Below are positions 32,890 to 42,992 of a stretch of DNA of 64,000 bases, piece after piece. Each line of letters opens with the position of its first letter. Position 1 is the first letter of the stretch. The position numbers and the translations under genes were made by a program. The notes beneath the pieces were generated by a model. That model searched no databases. It saw only the letters and a program-made list of their open reading frames with translations, and was not told the origin of the DNA. The DNA is from Candidatus Ribeiella danica. Lineage in GTDB: Bacteria > Chloroflexota > Chloroflexia > Chloroflexales > Roseiflexaceae. The stretch spans positions 248,001 through 312,000 of the forward strand of contig JADKFS010000008.1 in assembly GCA_016717335.1 (NCBI GenBank), written 5' to 3'.

Positions 32890-33735
32890 TCAGGAATGAC
32901 GTAGCGCGAGCAGCTCGACCAGCTGGGCCAGCACCTCGTCGCGGTCGCGGCCGTCGAGCGCGAGGGCCATCTGGGCCGTCAGCAGGCCGTAGGTCGCGCC
33001 GATGTCGTAGCGCCGACCCAGGTTCGCCAGCGCCAGGTAGCGCTCGCGGCGCGCCAGCTCGGCCAGCGCGGGCGAGAGCTGCACCCCGCCGCGGTCGCCC
33101 GCCGCGCGCACGTGCGCCGCCAGGATCTCCATCACCGCCGGGGTCAGCACGTGCATGCCGAAGAAGCACAGGTAGTGGCCGACGCGCAGCCCCGGCACCA
33201 CCAGCTGCTGCTCGGCCTCGGTCGGCGTCGGCTTCTCGATCACACGCTCGATCAGGTAGAGGTCCTGCCGGCCCGGCACCAGCCGCCCGCCGACGGTGCC
33301 GTAGGAGGGCAGCTGGCTCTCGCGCGAGGGCTGCACCGCCGAGACCGCGCACGACTCGGCCGCGGCGACCTCGACCAGCTGGGCCGCGCAGCCCTGGCGC
33401 GTCCGGCTCACGTACAGGTGATCGCCGACCAGGTGCAGAAACGATGTGTCGCCGACAAAGTCCCTGGCGCAGTAGATCGCGTGGCCGTAGCCGAGCGGCA
33501 TGGGCTGCTCGACGAAGCGCAGCCGGCCGATCTGCTCGCCGGCAGCCTCGCGGTAGGCGGGCGCGTCGCCGGGGCTGATGACGATGCAGACCTCTTCGAC
33601 GCCGGCCCCGATCGCCTCCTCGACGATGATCTGCAGCACCGGCTTCTGCACCCCGTCCCGATCGACCAGGCGCTGCAGCGGTAGCGTCCGCTGAGTGCGG
33701 GCCGCGGCGGTGATGACGGCTTTGGTAACTCTCAC
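32890..33735 (-). CDS. Divergent GalU-like sugar-1-phosphate nucleotidylyltransferase
   Basis: 281 residues. Family features: KPVLQIIVEEAI, EQPMPLGYGHAIYCA, FLHLVGDHLYVS and VIEKPTPTEA. The nucleotide loop, normally AAGxGTRFLP, reads AAARTQRTLP: both Gly and the Thr are changed but the Arg is retained. Start is most likely GTG 33735 with GGGAG eight bases upstream, because the ATG at 33771 overlaps a TATAAT box. Operon with the kinase-pyrophosphorylase fusion suggests a joint role in UDP-sugar supply. Confidence 0.75.
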   Translation of the reverse strand: MRVTKAVITAAARTQRTLPLQRLVDRDGVQKPVLQIIVEEAIGAGVEEVCIVISPGDAPAYREAAGEQIGRLRFVEQPMPLGYGHAIYCARDFVGDTSFLHLVGDHLYVSRTRQGCAAQLVEVAAAESCAVSAVQPSRESQLPSYGTVGGRLVPGRQDLYLIERVIEKPTPTEAEQQLVVPGLRVGHYLCFFGMHVLTPAVMEILAAHVRAAGDRGGVQLSPALAELARRERYLALANLGRRYDIGATYGLLTAQMALALDGRDRDEVLAQLVELLALRHS

Positions 33736-33769
33736 GGTCAGGTCTCCCGCACATATAACACGACGGCCC

Positions 33770-33775
33770 ATTATA
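33770..33775 (-). promoter_or_regulatory. -10 box TATAAT for the GalU-like/fusion operon
   Basis: A perfect TATAAT on the minus strand about 35 bp before GTG 33735. No good -35. It is divergent from the esterase promoter 78 bp away. Confidence 0.55.
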
Positions 33776-33852
33776 CACTGCCCAAAAGGATCGGCTGGCG
33801 CGTCCCGTTTGGCAGCTCAGGGTGGCGTAAGAGTCGGCAGCGCGATCCGCGC

Positions 33853-33858
33853 TATAAT
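33853..33858 (+). promoter_or_regulatory. -10 box TATAAT of the esterase gene
   Basis: A perfect TATAAT ends seven bases before ATG 33866, so transcription would begin at or next to the start codon (leaderless mRNA). Confidence 0.5.
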
Positions 33859-33865
33859 GGGGCTC

Positions 33866-34789
33866 ATGCAAACTTGGTGCGATTATAAGAATCAGCGCAG
33901 CGCCCACACGGTCGTCGGCGACCTGTTACTGCTCGAAGGTCTGTACAGCCCACAGCTGAACAACCGGCGCCGCCTGTTCGTGCTCTTGCCGCCCTCCTAT
34001 GCGGCCGACGCCGAGCGGCGCTACCCGGTCGTCTATATGCACGACGGCCAGAACCTCTTCGACCACTGGATCAGCTACGCGGGCGAGTGGCAGGTCGACG
34101 AGACGATGGCGGCGCTCGCCGTGGAGGGCATCGAGGCGATCGTCGTCGGCATCCAGAACATGGGCCCGCGCCGGATCGACGAGTACAGCCCGTTCAGAGA
34201 TCGGCGATTGCGCAAGGGCGGGCGCGGCGACTGGTACGTCACGTTCGTGGCCGATACGGTCAAGCCGCTGATCGACCACGACTTTCGCACCCGGCCGGAG
34301 CGCGAGCACACCACCATCCTTGGCTCCTCGATGGGCGGCCTGATCAGCCTGTACGCCTTCTTCCGCCGGCCCGAGGTCTTCGGTCTGGCGGGCGCGATGA
34401 GCCCATCGCTCTGGTTCGCGCAGGAGGCGATCTTTCCATACCTGCAGGCGGCCCCGTTCAGCGCGGGCAGAATCTACCTCGACATCGGGAGCTACGAGGG
34501 GCTCGACCCGCACGTCCCGCCGCGCCTGTCCCACAAGCCGATCGGCCGCCACGTCACCACCGCGCGGCGCCTGCGCGACCAGCTGGCCGCCAAGGGCTAC
34601 ACCCCCGGCCGGTACCTGCGCTACGACGAGGAGGATCAGGCCGTCCACCACGAGTCGGCCTGGGCACGCCGTCTGCCGGGCGCGCTGCGCTGGCTGCTGG
34701 CCGCCGAGCGGCGCGGCGGGCCGGGCCGGGCGCTCGGCGGCGGCGGGGGCGGCGCACGTGCCCAGCCCGAGCAGTGGTGGGAGTTCTAG
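33866..34789 (+). CDS. Esterase (Fes/EstA-like alpha/beta hydrolase)
   Basis: 307 residues of the putative esterase family related to enterochelin esterase and esterase D. N-terminal strands include RLFVLLPPSYA and YPVVYMHDGQNLFD; the nucleophile elbow is LGSSMGGLISLY; later MSPSLWF and the C-terminal HHESAW His complete a Ser-Asp-His arrangement. A Gly/Ala-rich tail follows. No signal peptide is seen. ATG 33866 is chosen because an in-frame ATG at 33857 overlaps the -10 box. Confidence 0.8.
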   Translation: MQTWCDYKNQRSAHTVVGDLLLLEGLYSPQLNNRRRLFVLLPPSYAADAERRYPVVYMHDGQNLFDHWISYAGEWQVDETMAALAVEGIEAIVVGIQNMGPRRIDEYSPFRDRRLRKGGRGDWYVTFVADTVKPLIDHDFRTRPEREHTTILGSSMGGLISLYAFFRRPEVFGLAGAMSPSLWFAQEAIFPYLQAAPFSAGRIYLDIGSYEGLDPHVPPRLSHKPIGRHVTTARRLRDQLAAKGYTPGRYLRYDEEDQAVHHESAWARRLPGALRWLLAAERRGGPGRALGGGGGGARAQPEQWWEF

Positions 34790-34796
34790 TGCGCTG

Positions 34797-34955
34797 ACAG
34801 CGCAGGGGCTTGGCCTGGGTAGCGGAGGGCTTCCGCCCGAACGTAAGGGCCCATAAAAGAATACCTTCCCCAGGCCACGGAGGTGGCCTTCGTATCAGTA
34901 GCCGAGGGCTTTAGCCCAGTGGCGGTGCCTGGGGAAGGCATACATGGATGAACCC
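34797..34955. repeat. Structured element upstream of pgl
   Basis: CCTTCCCCAGGC (34864-34875) pairs perfectly with GCCTGGGGAAGG (34927-34938), enclosing smaller hairpins such as gccacggaggtggc and gggctttagccc. An upstream gggcttccgccc hairpin precedes it. The whole lies directly before the Shine-Dalgarno of pgl; it looks like a folded repeat or RNA element of unknown family. Confidence 0.6.
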
Positions 34956-34969
34956 TAAGGAGGCGAGCT

Positions 34970-35716
34970 ATGAGCGAGCAGGATCGCGGCGAGCTGATCG
35001 TCGCGCCCGACCCGGCGGCCCTGGCCGACGAGGCCGCCCGGCTGTTCGTCGCGCTGGCGCGGGCGGCGATTGCCGACCACGGGCACTTCACGGTTGCGCT
35101 GTCCGGCGGCAGCACCCCGCGCGCCCTCTACGAGCGGCTGGCCCGCCCGCCGCTCAGCGCGGAGATCGACTGGGATAGCGTGCGCGTCTTCTGGGGCGAT
35201 GAGCGCTACGTCCCGCCCGATGACCCCGAGAGCTGCTTCCGCATGGCGCGCGAGTCGCTGCTGGCCCACGTCGCGATCCCGGCCGCGAATATCTACCCCG
35301 TCCCGACCGTCGGCGGCACGCCCGCAGCTGCGGCCGACGCCTACGCCGAGACGATCGCCGCGCTGTTCGATCAGCAGCCCCCGCGCTTCGACCTGATCCT
35401 GCTCGGCATGGGGCCGGACGGCCACACCGCCTCGATCTTTCCCGGCCAGCTCGAGGCGGTCGCGCCGAGCGACGACCTGGTCGTCGCCGTCCACGGCGCG
35501 CCCAAGCCGCCGCCCACGCGCGTCTCGTTCACCTGCCGGCTGATCAATGCTGCGGCGAATGTGCTGCTGCTGGTCGCGGGCGAGGACAAGGCGGCGACGC
35601 TGCGCGAGGTCCTGCGCGGCCCGGCCGACCGCGCGCGTCTCCCCGTGCAGGGCGTGCGGCCCAGCCAGGGCCGGCTGGTGTGGCTGGTGGATGCGGCGGC
35701 GGGGCGGGAGCTGTGA
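34970..35716 (+). CDS. pgl: 6-phosphogluconolactonase
   Basis: 248 residues, normal length. Hydrolyses 6-phosphogluconolactone in the oxidative pentose phosphate pathway. Diagnostic segments: ALSGGSTPRALYERL, VFWGDERYVPPDDPESC and LLGMGPDGHTASIFPG. ATG 34970 follows AAGGAGG by about six bases. No zwf or gnd is adjacent in the window. Confidence 0.93.
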   Translation: MSEQDRGELIVAPDPAALADEAARLFVALARAAIADHGHFTVALSGGSTPRALYERLARPPLSAEIDWDSVRVFWGDERYVPPDDPESCFRMARESLLAHVAIPAANIYPVPTVGGTPAAAADAYAETIAALFDQQPPRFDLILLGMGPDGHTASIFPGQLEAVAPSDDLVVAVHGAPKPPPTRVSFTCRLINAAANVLLLVAGEDKAATLREVLRGPADRARLPVQGVRPSQGRLVWLVDAAAGREL

Positions 35717-35718
35717 GG

Positions 35719-35795
35719 GTTTGACCAAAGACCAAGGACCACCGACCAAATCATCCACGCAGGGGCTTTGGTCCTTGGTCTTTCGTCCTTGGTCT
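35719..35795. repeat. Word palindrome (gaccaaggacca / tggtccttggtc)
   Basis: Left arm gaccaaagaccaaggacc, right arm ggtccttggtctttcgtcct. It separates convergent pgl and the HerA-like gene and may act as a two-way terminator. The word is shared with 22110-22250. Confidence 0.85.
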
Positions 35796-37401
35796 ACTCG
35801 GGGAACAGCTCGTCCATCTCCACCGCCGCCTGCTGCCGGCTGACCGTCGGGAGGCCGACCTGGCGGTAGAACTCGGCGTCGTAGGCGCGCGTGCGGATGA
35901 CCACCGGCATCGGCACCGCGTGGCCCAGGATGAGCGCCTGCTGGCGCGAGTCCAGGCTGGCCAGCACCGACTTCAGGCTGGCGCTGCCGCTCACGCCGGT
36001 GAATACCGACTCGATATCCTTGTCGTCGTTCAGCAGCGCCGTCACGCGCGTGCCGAGCTGGCTCATCACCTCCGAGTCGATCGAGGATGGCCGCTGGTCG
36101 ACCACCAGCAGCGTCACGCTGTACTTGCGCAGCTCGCGCGCGATCGTGCCGAAGATCGTCTGCTTGGCGGTGGCCGGGTTGAGGAACTTGTGCGCCTCCT
36201 CGATCGTGATCATCAGCTGGCGCGGCCGGTCGGCCACGTTTTTCGTGCGCGTGAACTCGTCGGTCTTCTCAACCCAGCGGCGGCGGATACGGCGCGTGAT
36301 GATATTCGCGACCAGCATGTACGACAGCGAGTCGCCGTAGCGCCCGAACTCGAGCACGACGTGGCGCCCGTGCGAGAGCTGGTCGATCATGCGGTCGATC
36401 GCCGCGGTCGGCGCGCTCTCGCGCACGAACGCCTTGCGGGCGACCTGCTCCAGCTTGCGCTTGAGCGCGCTGAGCGCCCCGGCGTGCCCGCCCACGCTGT
36501 CGGCGAACGCCTTGAGCGTCTCGGTGTCCATGCCCAGCAGCGCCTTCAGCCAGCCCTCCTTGAAGCGATCCACCAGCAGGTAGGCCGACTCGGCCGCGGT
36601 GTCGTTCAGATTCAGCTCCTCTTTGAGCAGCGTGACATCCTCGACGTCGATCTGGTCGAGCCCGATCACGACCTCCTCGTCCGCCGTCACGCCGCGGCTG
36701 CGCGAGGAGGCCATGTCGAGCGTGTACACCAGCACCTCGGCCCCGAATAGCTGCCGCAGCCCTTTGACGAACGTGCCGTCCTCGGAGTATGAGTCGTGGC
36801 CATACTCGTTGTGCATGTCGAAGATCAGGTTGGCGGCCTGCTTGCCCTTGATCGTCCCGCACAGCAGCAGCCGCGTCAGGAAGCTCTTGCCGGTGCCGCT
36901 CTTGCCAAACACGCCGTTCGAGCGCTCGACCAGGCGCTCCAGGTTGATGCACACCGGCACCTCCATGTCCAGCGGCCGGCCGATCTCGAAGTGCGAGTCG
37001 TCCTCGCCGCCGAACACGCGCGTGAAATCGCTCTCGTCGGCGTCCAGCACCGGCGCGAAGTGGCGCGGCACCGTCTTGGGTGGCAGCAAACCCTGGTCGA
37101 GGTCGCGCGGCAGCATCAGCATCGGCTTGAGCGTGATCGAGCCGTACGTCGACGTGCCGGCCAGCACCTCGTGGATAAACAGGTCGCCGTTGGGCGGGTC
37201 AACTAGTACTTTTTGGTTAGTTGCTTCCAACACGACATCGGTTATCATGGAGAAGAACTCGTTTTTCTCGCCCTGGATGACGACAAATTTGCCCACGCGC
37301 ATATCTTCGACGCTCTCGCGGCCCTCGAGGCGCGCGCACAGGCCGTCGACCAGCGAGCCGCTGGTGATCACGCCGAGGCGGTTGCGGGCGATTGGAGGCA
37401 T
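35794..37401 (-). CDS. HerA-like hexameric ATPase
   Basis: 535 residues. The N-terminal ~130 residues resemble a HAS-barrel (RNRLGVITSGSLVDGLCARL). Walker A is GKSGTGKSFLTR (near 167), Walker B LMITIEEAHKFL (near 395), and DQRPSSIDSEVMSQL matches the HerA/FtsK-type sensor region. Family members translocate DNA and work with NurA in end resection, or in defence and segregation roles. No NurA-like gene adjoins it. ATG 37401 has GGAG seven bases upstream. Extended -10 at 37564-37572 gives a long leader containing a palindrome. Confidence 0.85.
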   Translation of the reverse strand: MPPIARNRLGVITSGSLVDGLCARLEGRESVEDMRVGKFVVIQGEKNEFFSMITDVVLEATNQKVLVDPPNGDLFIHEVLAGTSTYGSITLKPMLMLPRDLDQGLLPPKTVPRHFAPVLDADESDFTRVFGGEDDSHFEIGRPLDMEVPVCINLERLVERSNGVFGKSGTGKSFLTRLLLCGTIKGKQAANLIFDMHNEYGHDSYSEDGTFVKGLRQLFGAEVLVYTLDMASSRSRGVTADEEVVIGLDQIDVEDVTLLKEELNLNDTAAESAYLLVDRFKEGWLKALLGMDTETLKAFADSVGGHAGALSALKRKLEQVARKAFVRESAPTAAIDRMIDQLSHGRHVVLEFGRYGDSLSYMLVANIITRRIRRRWVEKTDEFTRTKNVADRPRQLMITIEEAHKFLNPATAKQTIFGTIARELRKYSVTLLVVDQRPSSIDSEVMSQLGTRVTALLNDDKDIESVFTGVSGSASLKSVLASLDSRQQALILGHAVPMPVVIRTRAYDAEFYRQVGLPTVSRQQAAVEMDELFPE

Positions 37402-37491
37402 GGCAGGCTCCATATAAATGAGTTGGACACGGCTTTGCTTGGTGACGATCCCCGCTGGGGATTCGGAAAACCGAAAGCATCCAGGTATGAA

Positions 37492-37552
37492 ACGTGATCC
37501 GTGATCCGTGATCCGTAAACGCGGTTCATGGATCACGCTTCACGCATCACAT
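37492..37552. repeat. Word palindrome (cgtgatccgtgatcc / ggatcacgcttcacg)
   Basis: Left arm acgtgatccgtgatccgtga, right arm ggatcacgcttcacgcatca, in the leader of the HerA-like gene. Confidence 0.85.
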
Positions 37553-37563
37553 GCAGTAGAACA

Positions 37564-37572
37564 AATATACCA
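37564..37572 (-). promoter_or_regulatory. Extended -10 (TGGTATATT) for the HerA-like gene
   Basis: The minus strand reads TGGTATATT about 160 bp before ATG 37401. Confidence 0.4.
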
Positions 37573-37649
37573 TTAAGCGCCGCTATGTCAAGCAGAGGTA
37601 CCGTTGGCGGGGAGGCAGGCGGAGCGATCCGCAAAAGCAAGGTGGCAGA

Positions 37650-38027
37650 ATGCCCCACATCATAGTCGTCGACGATGAGGATGACGTCCGCGAGTTTCTC
37701 CGGCGAGCCTTCCATCGCTACGCCCCACACGCCGAGATCAGCGCGGTGGCCGACGGGCCTGCGGCGCTCGATCTCATCCGCACGCACGGCTGCGACCTGT
37801 TGATCACCGACCATCGGATGCCGGGGATGACCGGCGCCGAGCTGCTGCGCGCCCTCCGCGAGCAGGGCCTGGACTGCCCGATCATCGTCATCTCGGCCGA
37901 CGCTAGCGCCGAGGCTGCCGCCATCGACGCCGGCGCGACCGCGTTCTTCTACAAGCCGCTCACCACCACGCAGATCCGGGCGCTGATACAGACTTGGCTG
38001 GCACCGCCCGAAGGCAGTGCGCCCTGA
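37650..38027 (+). CDS. Single-domain response regulator (receiver)
   Basis: 125 residues, a CheY-type receiver with no output domain. Acidic pocket VVDDEDD, phospho-acceptor Asp54 (LLITDHRMPGMTG), switch Ser/Thr near 82 (ISADAS) and Lys102 (FFYKPL). AAGGTGG precedes ATG 37650. No kinase gene adjoins it; it probably works by protein-protein contact or in a phosphorelay. Confidence 0.9.
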   Translation: MPHIIVVDDEDDVREFLRRAFHRYAPHAEISAVADGPAALDLIRTHGCDLLITDHRMPGMTGAELLRALREQGLDCPIIVISADASAEAAAIDAGATAFFYKPLTTTQIRALIQTWLAPPEGSAP

Positions 38028-38455
38028 TCTGTCTGCCCCGGCTGGCGCGCCTTTCAAATCTAGATATTTCGTGCGAAGGTGAGGGCCTACGGCGCAGTAG
38101 GACGCGCTCCATAAAACCCCCACCCCCAAAAGGCAAGCAGGAGCGGGCGAACAGCACACTGGGGTACGATCCGTAAAAATGCACACTCGAAAAAGATTTG
38201 ACAGCCCATAGTCGCTATGTTATACTCCTCAATCGCTGTGCAAATAATCTAGTTTCTGGCTGATTGCACATCTCTGAGCCCTCTCTAAGGCGTGGCCGAT
38301 GCCGCGACCAGAATGGGGTTCGAGTTTTCTTTTGTGTAGAGGGTCTATCGATACGCGGGCGGCACGCGCGCTTCCCGCAGCACATACAGAGCAATACTCG
38401 TGACTCGTTCCTGCCGTGTGTCAGGCACAGGCGTCTAACGGAGGAAGCACACAGA
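38028..38455. other. Leader and promoter region of the str cluster
   Basis: 428 bp without a gene. Contains the strong promoter at 38198-38226 and about 220 nt of leader with one short stem (tgtgcaa 38237-38243 / ttgcaca 38264-38270), possibly an attenuator or processing site. Confidence 0.7.
38198..38226 (+). promoter_or_regulatory. str operon promoter TTGACA-17-TATACT
   Basis: Consensus -35 TTGACA at 38198-38203, 17-bp spacer, -10 TATACT at 38221-38226. It is the strongest sigma-70-type promoter I see in the window and lies 230 bp before rpsL, as expected for a highly expressed ribosomal cluster. Confidence 0.9.
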
Positions 38456-38887
38456 ATGCCGACGATCAATCAACTGGTACGCAAGCCGCGTAAGCCGGTT
38501 ATCAAGAAGACCAAAGCCCCCGCGCTGCGCTTTACCTACAACTCGCTGAAGGGCAAGCTCACGCGCGGCAAGGGCTCACCGTTCAAACGCGGCGTTTGCA
38601 CCCAGGTCAAGACGATGACGCCAAAGAAGCCAAACTCGGCGCTCCGCAAGATCGCCCGCGTCCGCCTGAGCAACGGCATGGAGGTCACCGCCTACATCCC
38701 CGGGGAGGGCCACAACCTCCAGGAGCACTCGGTCGTGCTGATCCGCGGCGGCCGCGTCAAGGATCTGCCGGGCGTGCGCTACCACATCGTGCGCGGCACG
38801 CTCGACGCGCAGGGCGTGGCGAACCGCAAGCAGGGCCGCTCGAAGTACGGCACGAAGAAGAACGTGGCTCCCGGCAAGAAGAAGTAG
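38456..38887 (+). CDS. rpsL: Ribosomal protein S12
   Basis: 143 residues against about 124 in E. coli. Part of the decoding centre of the 30S subunit. The invariant loops TPKKPNSALRK (Lys57/58) and GGRVKDLPGVRYH (Lys102, Asp103) are intact, with the wild-type (streptomycin-sensitive) residues. The extra length is an insertion at about residues 24-41 (ALRFTYNSLKGKLTRGKG). First gene of the str-S10-spc-alpha cluster; GGAGG lies 11 bases before the ATG. Confidence 0.97.
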   Translation: MPTINQLVRKPRKPVIKKTKAPALRFTYNSLKGKLTRGKGSPFKRGVCTQVKTMTPKKPNSALRKIARVRLSNGMEVTAYIPGEGHNLQEHSVVLIRGGRVKDLPGVRYHIVRGTLDAQGVANRKQGRSKYGTKKNVAPGKKK

Positions 38888-38935
38888 CAGACGTTCGAGC
38901 ATTTGAACGTTACAGCGTGATCACGGAGAACAGCA

Positions 38936-39409
38936 ATGCCCCGTCGAGGAACAGTTGTGAGGCGCATTCCGGCGCCCGATGCCCGCTACAACAGCGTCTC
39001 GGTACAGCAGTTCATCAATAAGGTGATGCAGCGCGGCAAGAAGAGCACGGCCGAAAAGATCGTCTACCAGGCGCTGGAGCTGGCGGCCGAGCGGCTGAAG
39101 AAGACTCCGATGGAGATCTTCGAGACGGCCATCCGCAACGCCGGCCCGGCGATCGAGGTCAAGCCGCGGCGCGTCGGCGGCGCGACCTACCAGGTGCCCG
39201 TCGAGGTCAAGAGCGACCGCCGCCAGGCCCTGGCGATGCGCTGGCTGCTGATCTCGGCCCGCGGCCGCAGCGGCAAGCCCATGCACGAGCGGCTGGCCGG
39301 CGAGATCATGGACGCGTTCAACAACACCGGCAGCACGATCAAGCGCAAAGAAGATGTGCAGCGTATGGCCGAGGCCAATCGCGCCTTCTCACACTACGGT
39401 AAGTTCTAA
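38936..39409 (+). CDS. rpsG: Ribosomal protein S7
   Basis: 157 residues, full length. Primary 16S rRNA binder that nucleates the 30S head. Opens MPRRGTVVRRI, contains SVQQFINKVMQRGKKSTAE and the tRNA-facing hairpin KPRRVGGATYQVPVEV. CGGAG lies seven bases before the ATG. Second gene of the str group, 48 bp after rpsL. Confidence 0.97.
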   Translation: MPRRGTVVRRIPAPDARYNSVSVQQFINKVMQRGKKSTAEKIVYQALELAAERLKKTPMEIFETAIRNAGPAIEVKPRRVGGATYQVPVEVKSDRRQALAMRWLLISARGRSGKPMHERLAGEIMDAFNNTGSTIKRKEDVQRMAEANRAFSHYGKF

Positions 39410-39410
39410 A

Positions 39411-39475
39411 GAAGAACGAAGAACCAAGAACTGAGAACCGGCCTGACTCACACAGGTTCTCGGTTCTCGGTTCTA
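39411..39475. repeat. Word palindrome, rpsG-fusA spacer (gaaccgagaacc / ggttctcggttc)
   Basis: Left arm aagaaccaagaactgagaac, right arm ggttctcggttctcggttct. Transcribed between rpsG and fusA. Confidence 0.9.
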
Positions 39476-39506
39476 GCGACACTAGGGAAGACGAGGAAAG
39501 AAGAAC

Positions 39507-41612
<2,106 letters not shown>

Positions 41613-41692
41613 CCCGTGAGACTTGAGCTTGAGACTTGAGACGTGCATCCGGTCACAAGCCTCAAGCCCCAAGCCTCAAGCCTCAAGTAATA
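41613..41692. repeat. Word palindrome, fusA-tuf spacer (cttgagacttgag / ctcaagcctcaag)
   Basis: Left arm gagacttgagcttgagactt, right arm gcctcaagcctcaagtaata; a few bases later comes the tuf ribosome-binding site. Confidence 0.9.
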
Positions 41693-41708
41693 AGGAGTAG
41701 ACAAAGCA

Positions 41709-42913
41709 ATGGCGAAGCAGAAATTCGAGCGAACCAAGCCGCACGTCAACGTCGGCACGATCGGGCACGTCGACCACGGCAAGACGACCCTGACCGCCGC
41801 GATTACGAAAGTCCTCGCGCTCAAGGGCGCTGCCAAGTATACCTCCTACGACCAGATCGACAACGCCCCGAGGAGCGCGCCCGCGGCATTACCATCGCCA
41901 TTCGGCACGTCGAGTACCAGACCGACAAGCGCCACTACGCCCACGTCGACTGCCCCGGCCACGCCGACTATATCAAGAATATGATCACCGGCGCCGCCCA
42001 GATGGACGGTGCCATCCTGGTCGTCTCGGCCCCCGATGGCCCGATGCCGCAGACCCGCGAGCACATCCTGCTGGCCCGCCAGGTCCAGGTCCCCGCCATG
42101 GTCGTCTACCTCAACAAGGTCGACATGATGGACGACGAGGAGCTGCTTGAGCTGGTCGAGCTCGAGCTGCGCGAGCTGCTGACCAAGCAGGAGTTCCCGG
42201 GCGACGACATCCCGATCATCCGCGGCAGCGCGCTTGAGGCGCTCTCGTCGACCTCGACCGACATCAACGCGCCGGAGTACAAGAGCATCCTGGCGCTGAT
42301 GGACGCGGTCGACACCTACATCCCGACGCCCGAGCGCGCGATCGACCAGCCGTTCCTGATGCCGATCGAGGACGTGTTCCGGGATCAAGGGCCGCGGCAC
42401 GGTGGTGACCGGGCGGATCGAGCGCGGCAAGGTCAAGATGGGCGAGACGATCGAGATCATCGGGATGAACGACGAGGCGCCGCGCAAGACGGTGGTGACC
42501 GGGGTGGAGATGTTCCAGAAGACGCTGGACGAGGGGTGGCGGGCGACAATGTGGGCGTGCTGCTGCGCGGGATCGAGCGGACGGACGTGGAGCGCGGGCA
42601 GGTGCTGGCGGCGCCGGGGTCGATCAAGCCGCACAAGAAGTTCCGGGCGCAGGTGTACGTGCTGAAGAAAGAAGAGGGCGGGCGGCACACGCCGTTCTTC
42701 CCGGGGTACCGGCCACAGTTCTACGTGCGGACGACCGACGTGACCGGGGCGATCACGTTGCCGGAAGGCATGGAGATGGTGATGCCGGGGGATAACGTGG
42801 AGATGGGGGTCGAGCTGATTGTCCCGGTGGCGGTGGAGGAGGGGCTGCGGTTCGCGATCCGCGAGGGCGGGCGCACCGTCGGCTCCGGTGTCGTCACCAA
42901 GATTGAGCAGTAA
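41709..42913 (+). pseudogene. tuf: Elongation factor Tu gene with three single-base indels
   Basis: Full-length EF-Tu is encoded (MAKQKFERTKPHVNVGTIGH ... VGSGVVTKIEQ) but split over two frames. One base is missing in the CCCC run near 41866-41870 (expected NAPEERARGITI), one is extra in CCGGG near 42379-42383 (expected EDVF-IKGRGTV), and one is missing in GGGG near 42533-42537 (expected EG-LAGDNVG). Repairing all three gives 401 residues with every GTPase motif. All lie in G/C homopolymers, so sequencing error or collapse of two tuf copies is the likeliest cause; true decay with a second intact tuf elsewhere is the alternative. Confidence 0.85.
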
Positions 42914-42931
42914 GCTGAGTGCGAGAGATGA

Positions 42932-42968
42932 CGAGTGCGGAAGAACGTATCCGCACTCGCCATTTTGT
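42932..42968 (+). terminator. Stem-loop between tuf and rpsJ
   Basis: CGAGTGCGGA (42932-42941) and TCCGCACTCG (42950-42959) form a perfect 10-bp stem with an eight-base loop, followed by CCATTTTG. It may mark partial termination between the str and S10 groups, or be an RNA processing site; the T-run is short. Confidence 0.55.
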
Positions 42969-42992
42969 CGCTGCGCTTGACAGGAGCACAGA

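Noticed and set aside
33736..33771. ATG 33771 as start of the GalU-like gene
   Set aside because: It overlaps a TATAAT box; the GTG at 33735 has a ribosome-binding site and starts the conserved fold.
41709..42913. Programmed frameshifting in tuf
   Set aside because: Three shifts in both directions, none at a known slippery site with a stimulator, and EF-Tu is not known to need any.
42977..42982. TTGACA as promoter of rpsJ
   Set aside because: Any -10 at normal spacing would fall inside rpsJ, too late for its start.
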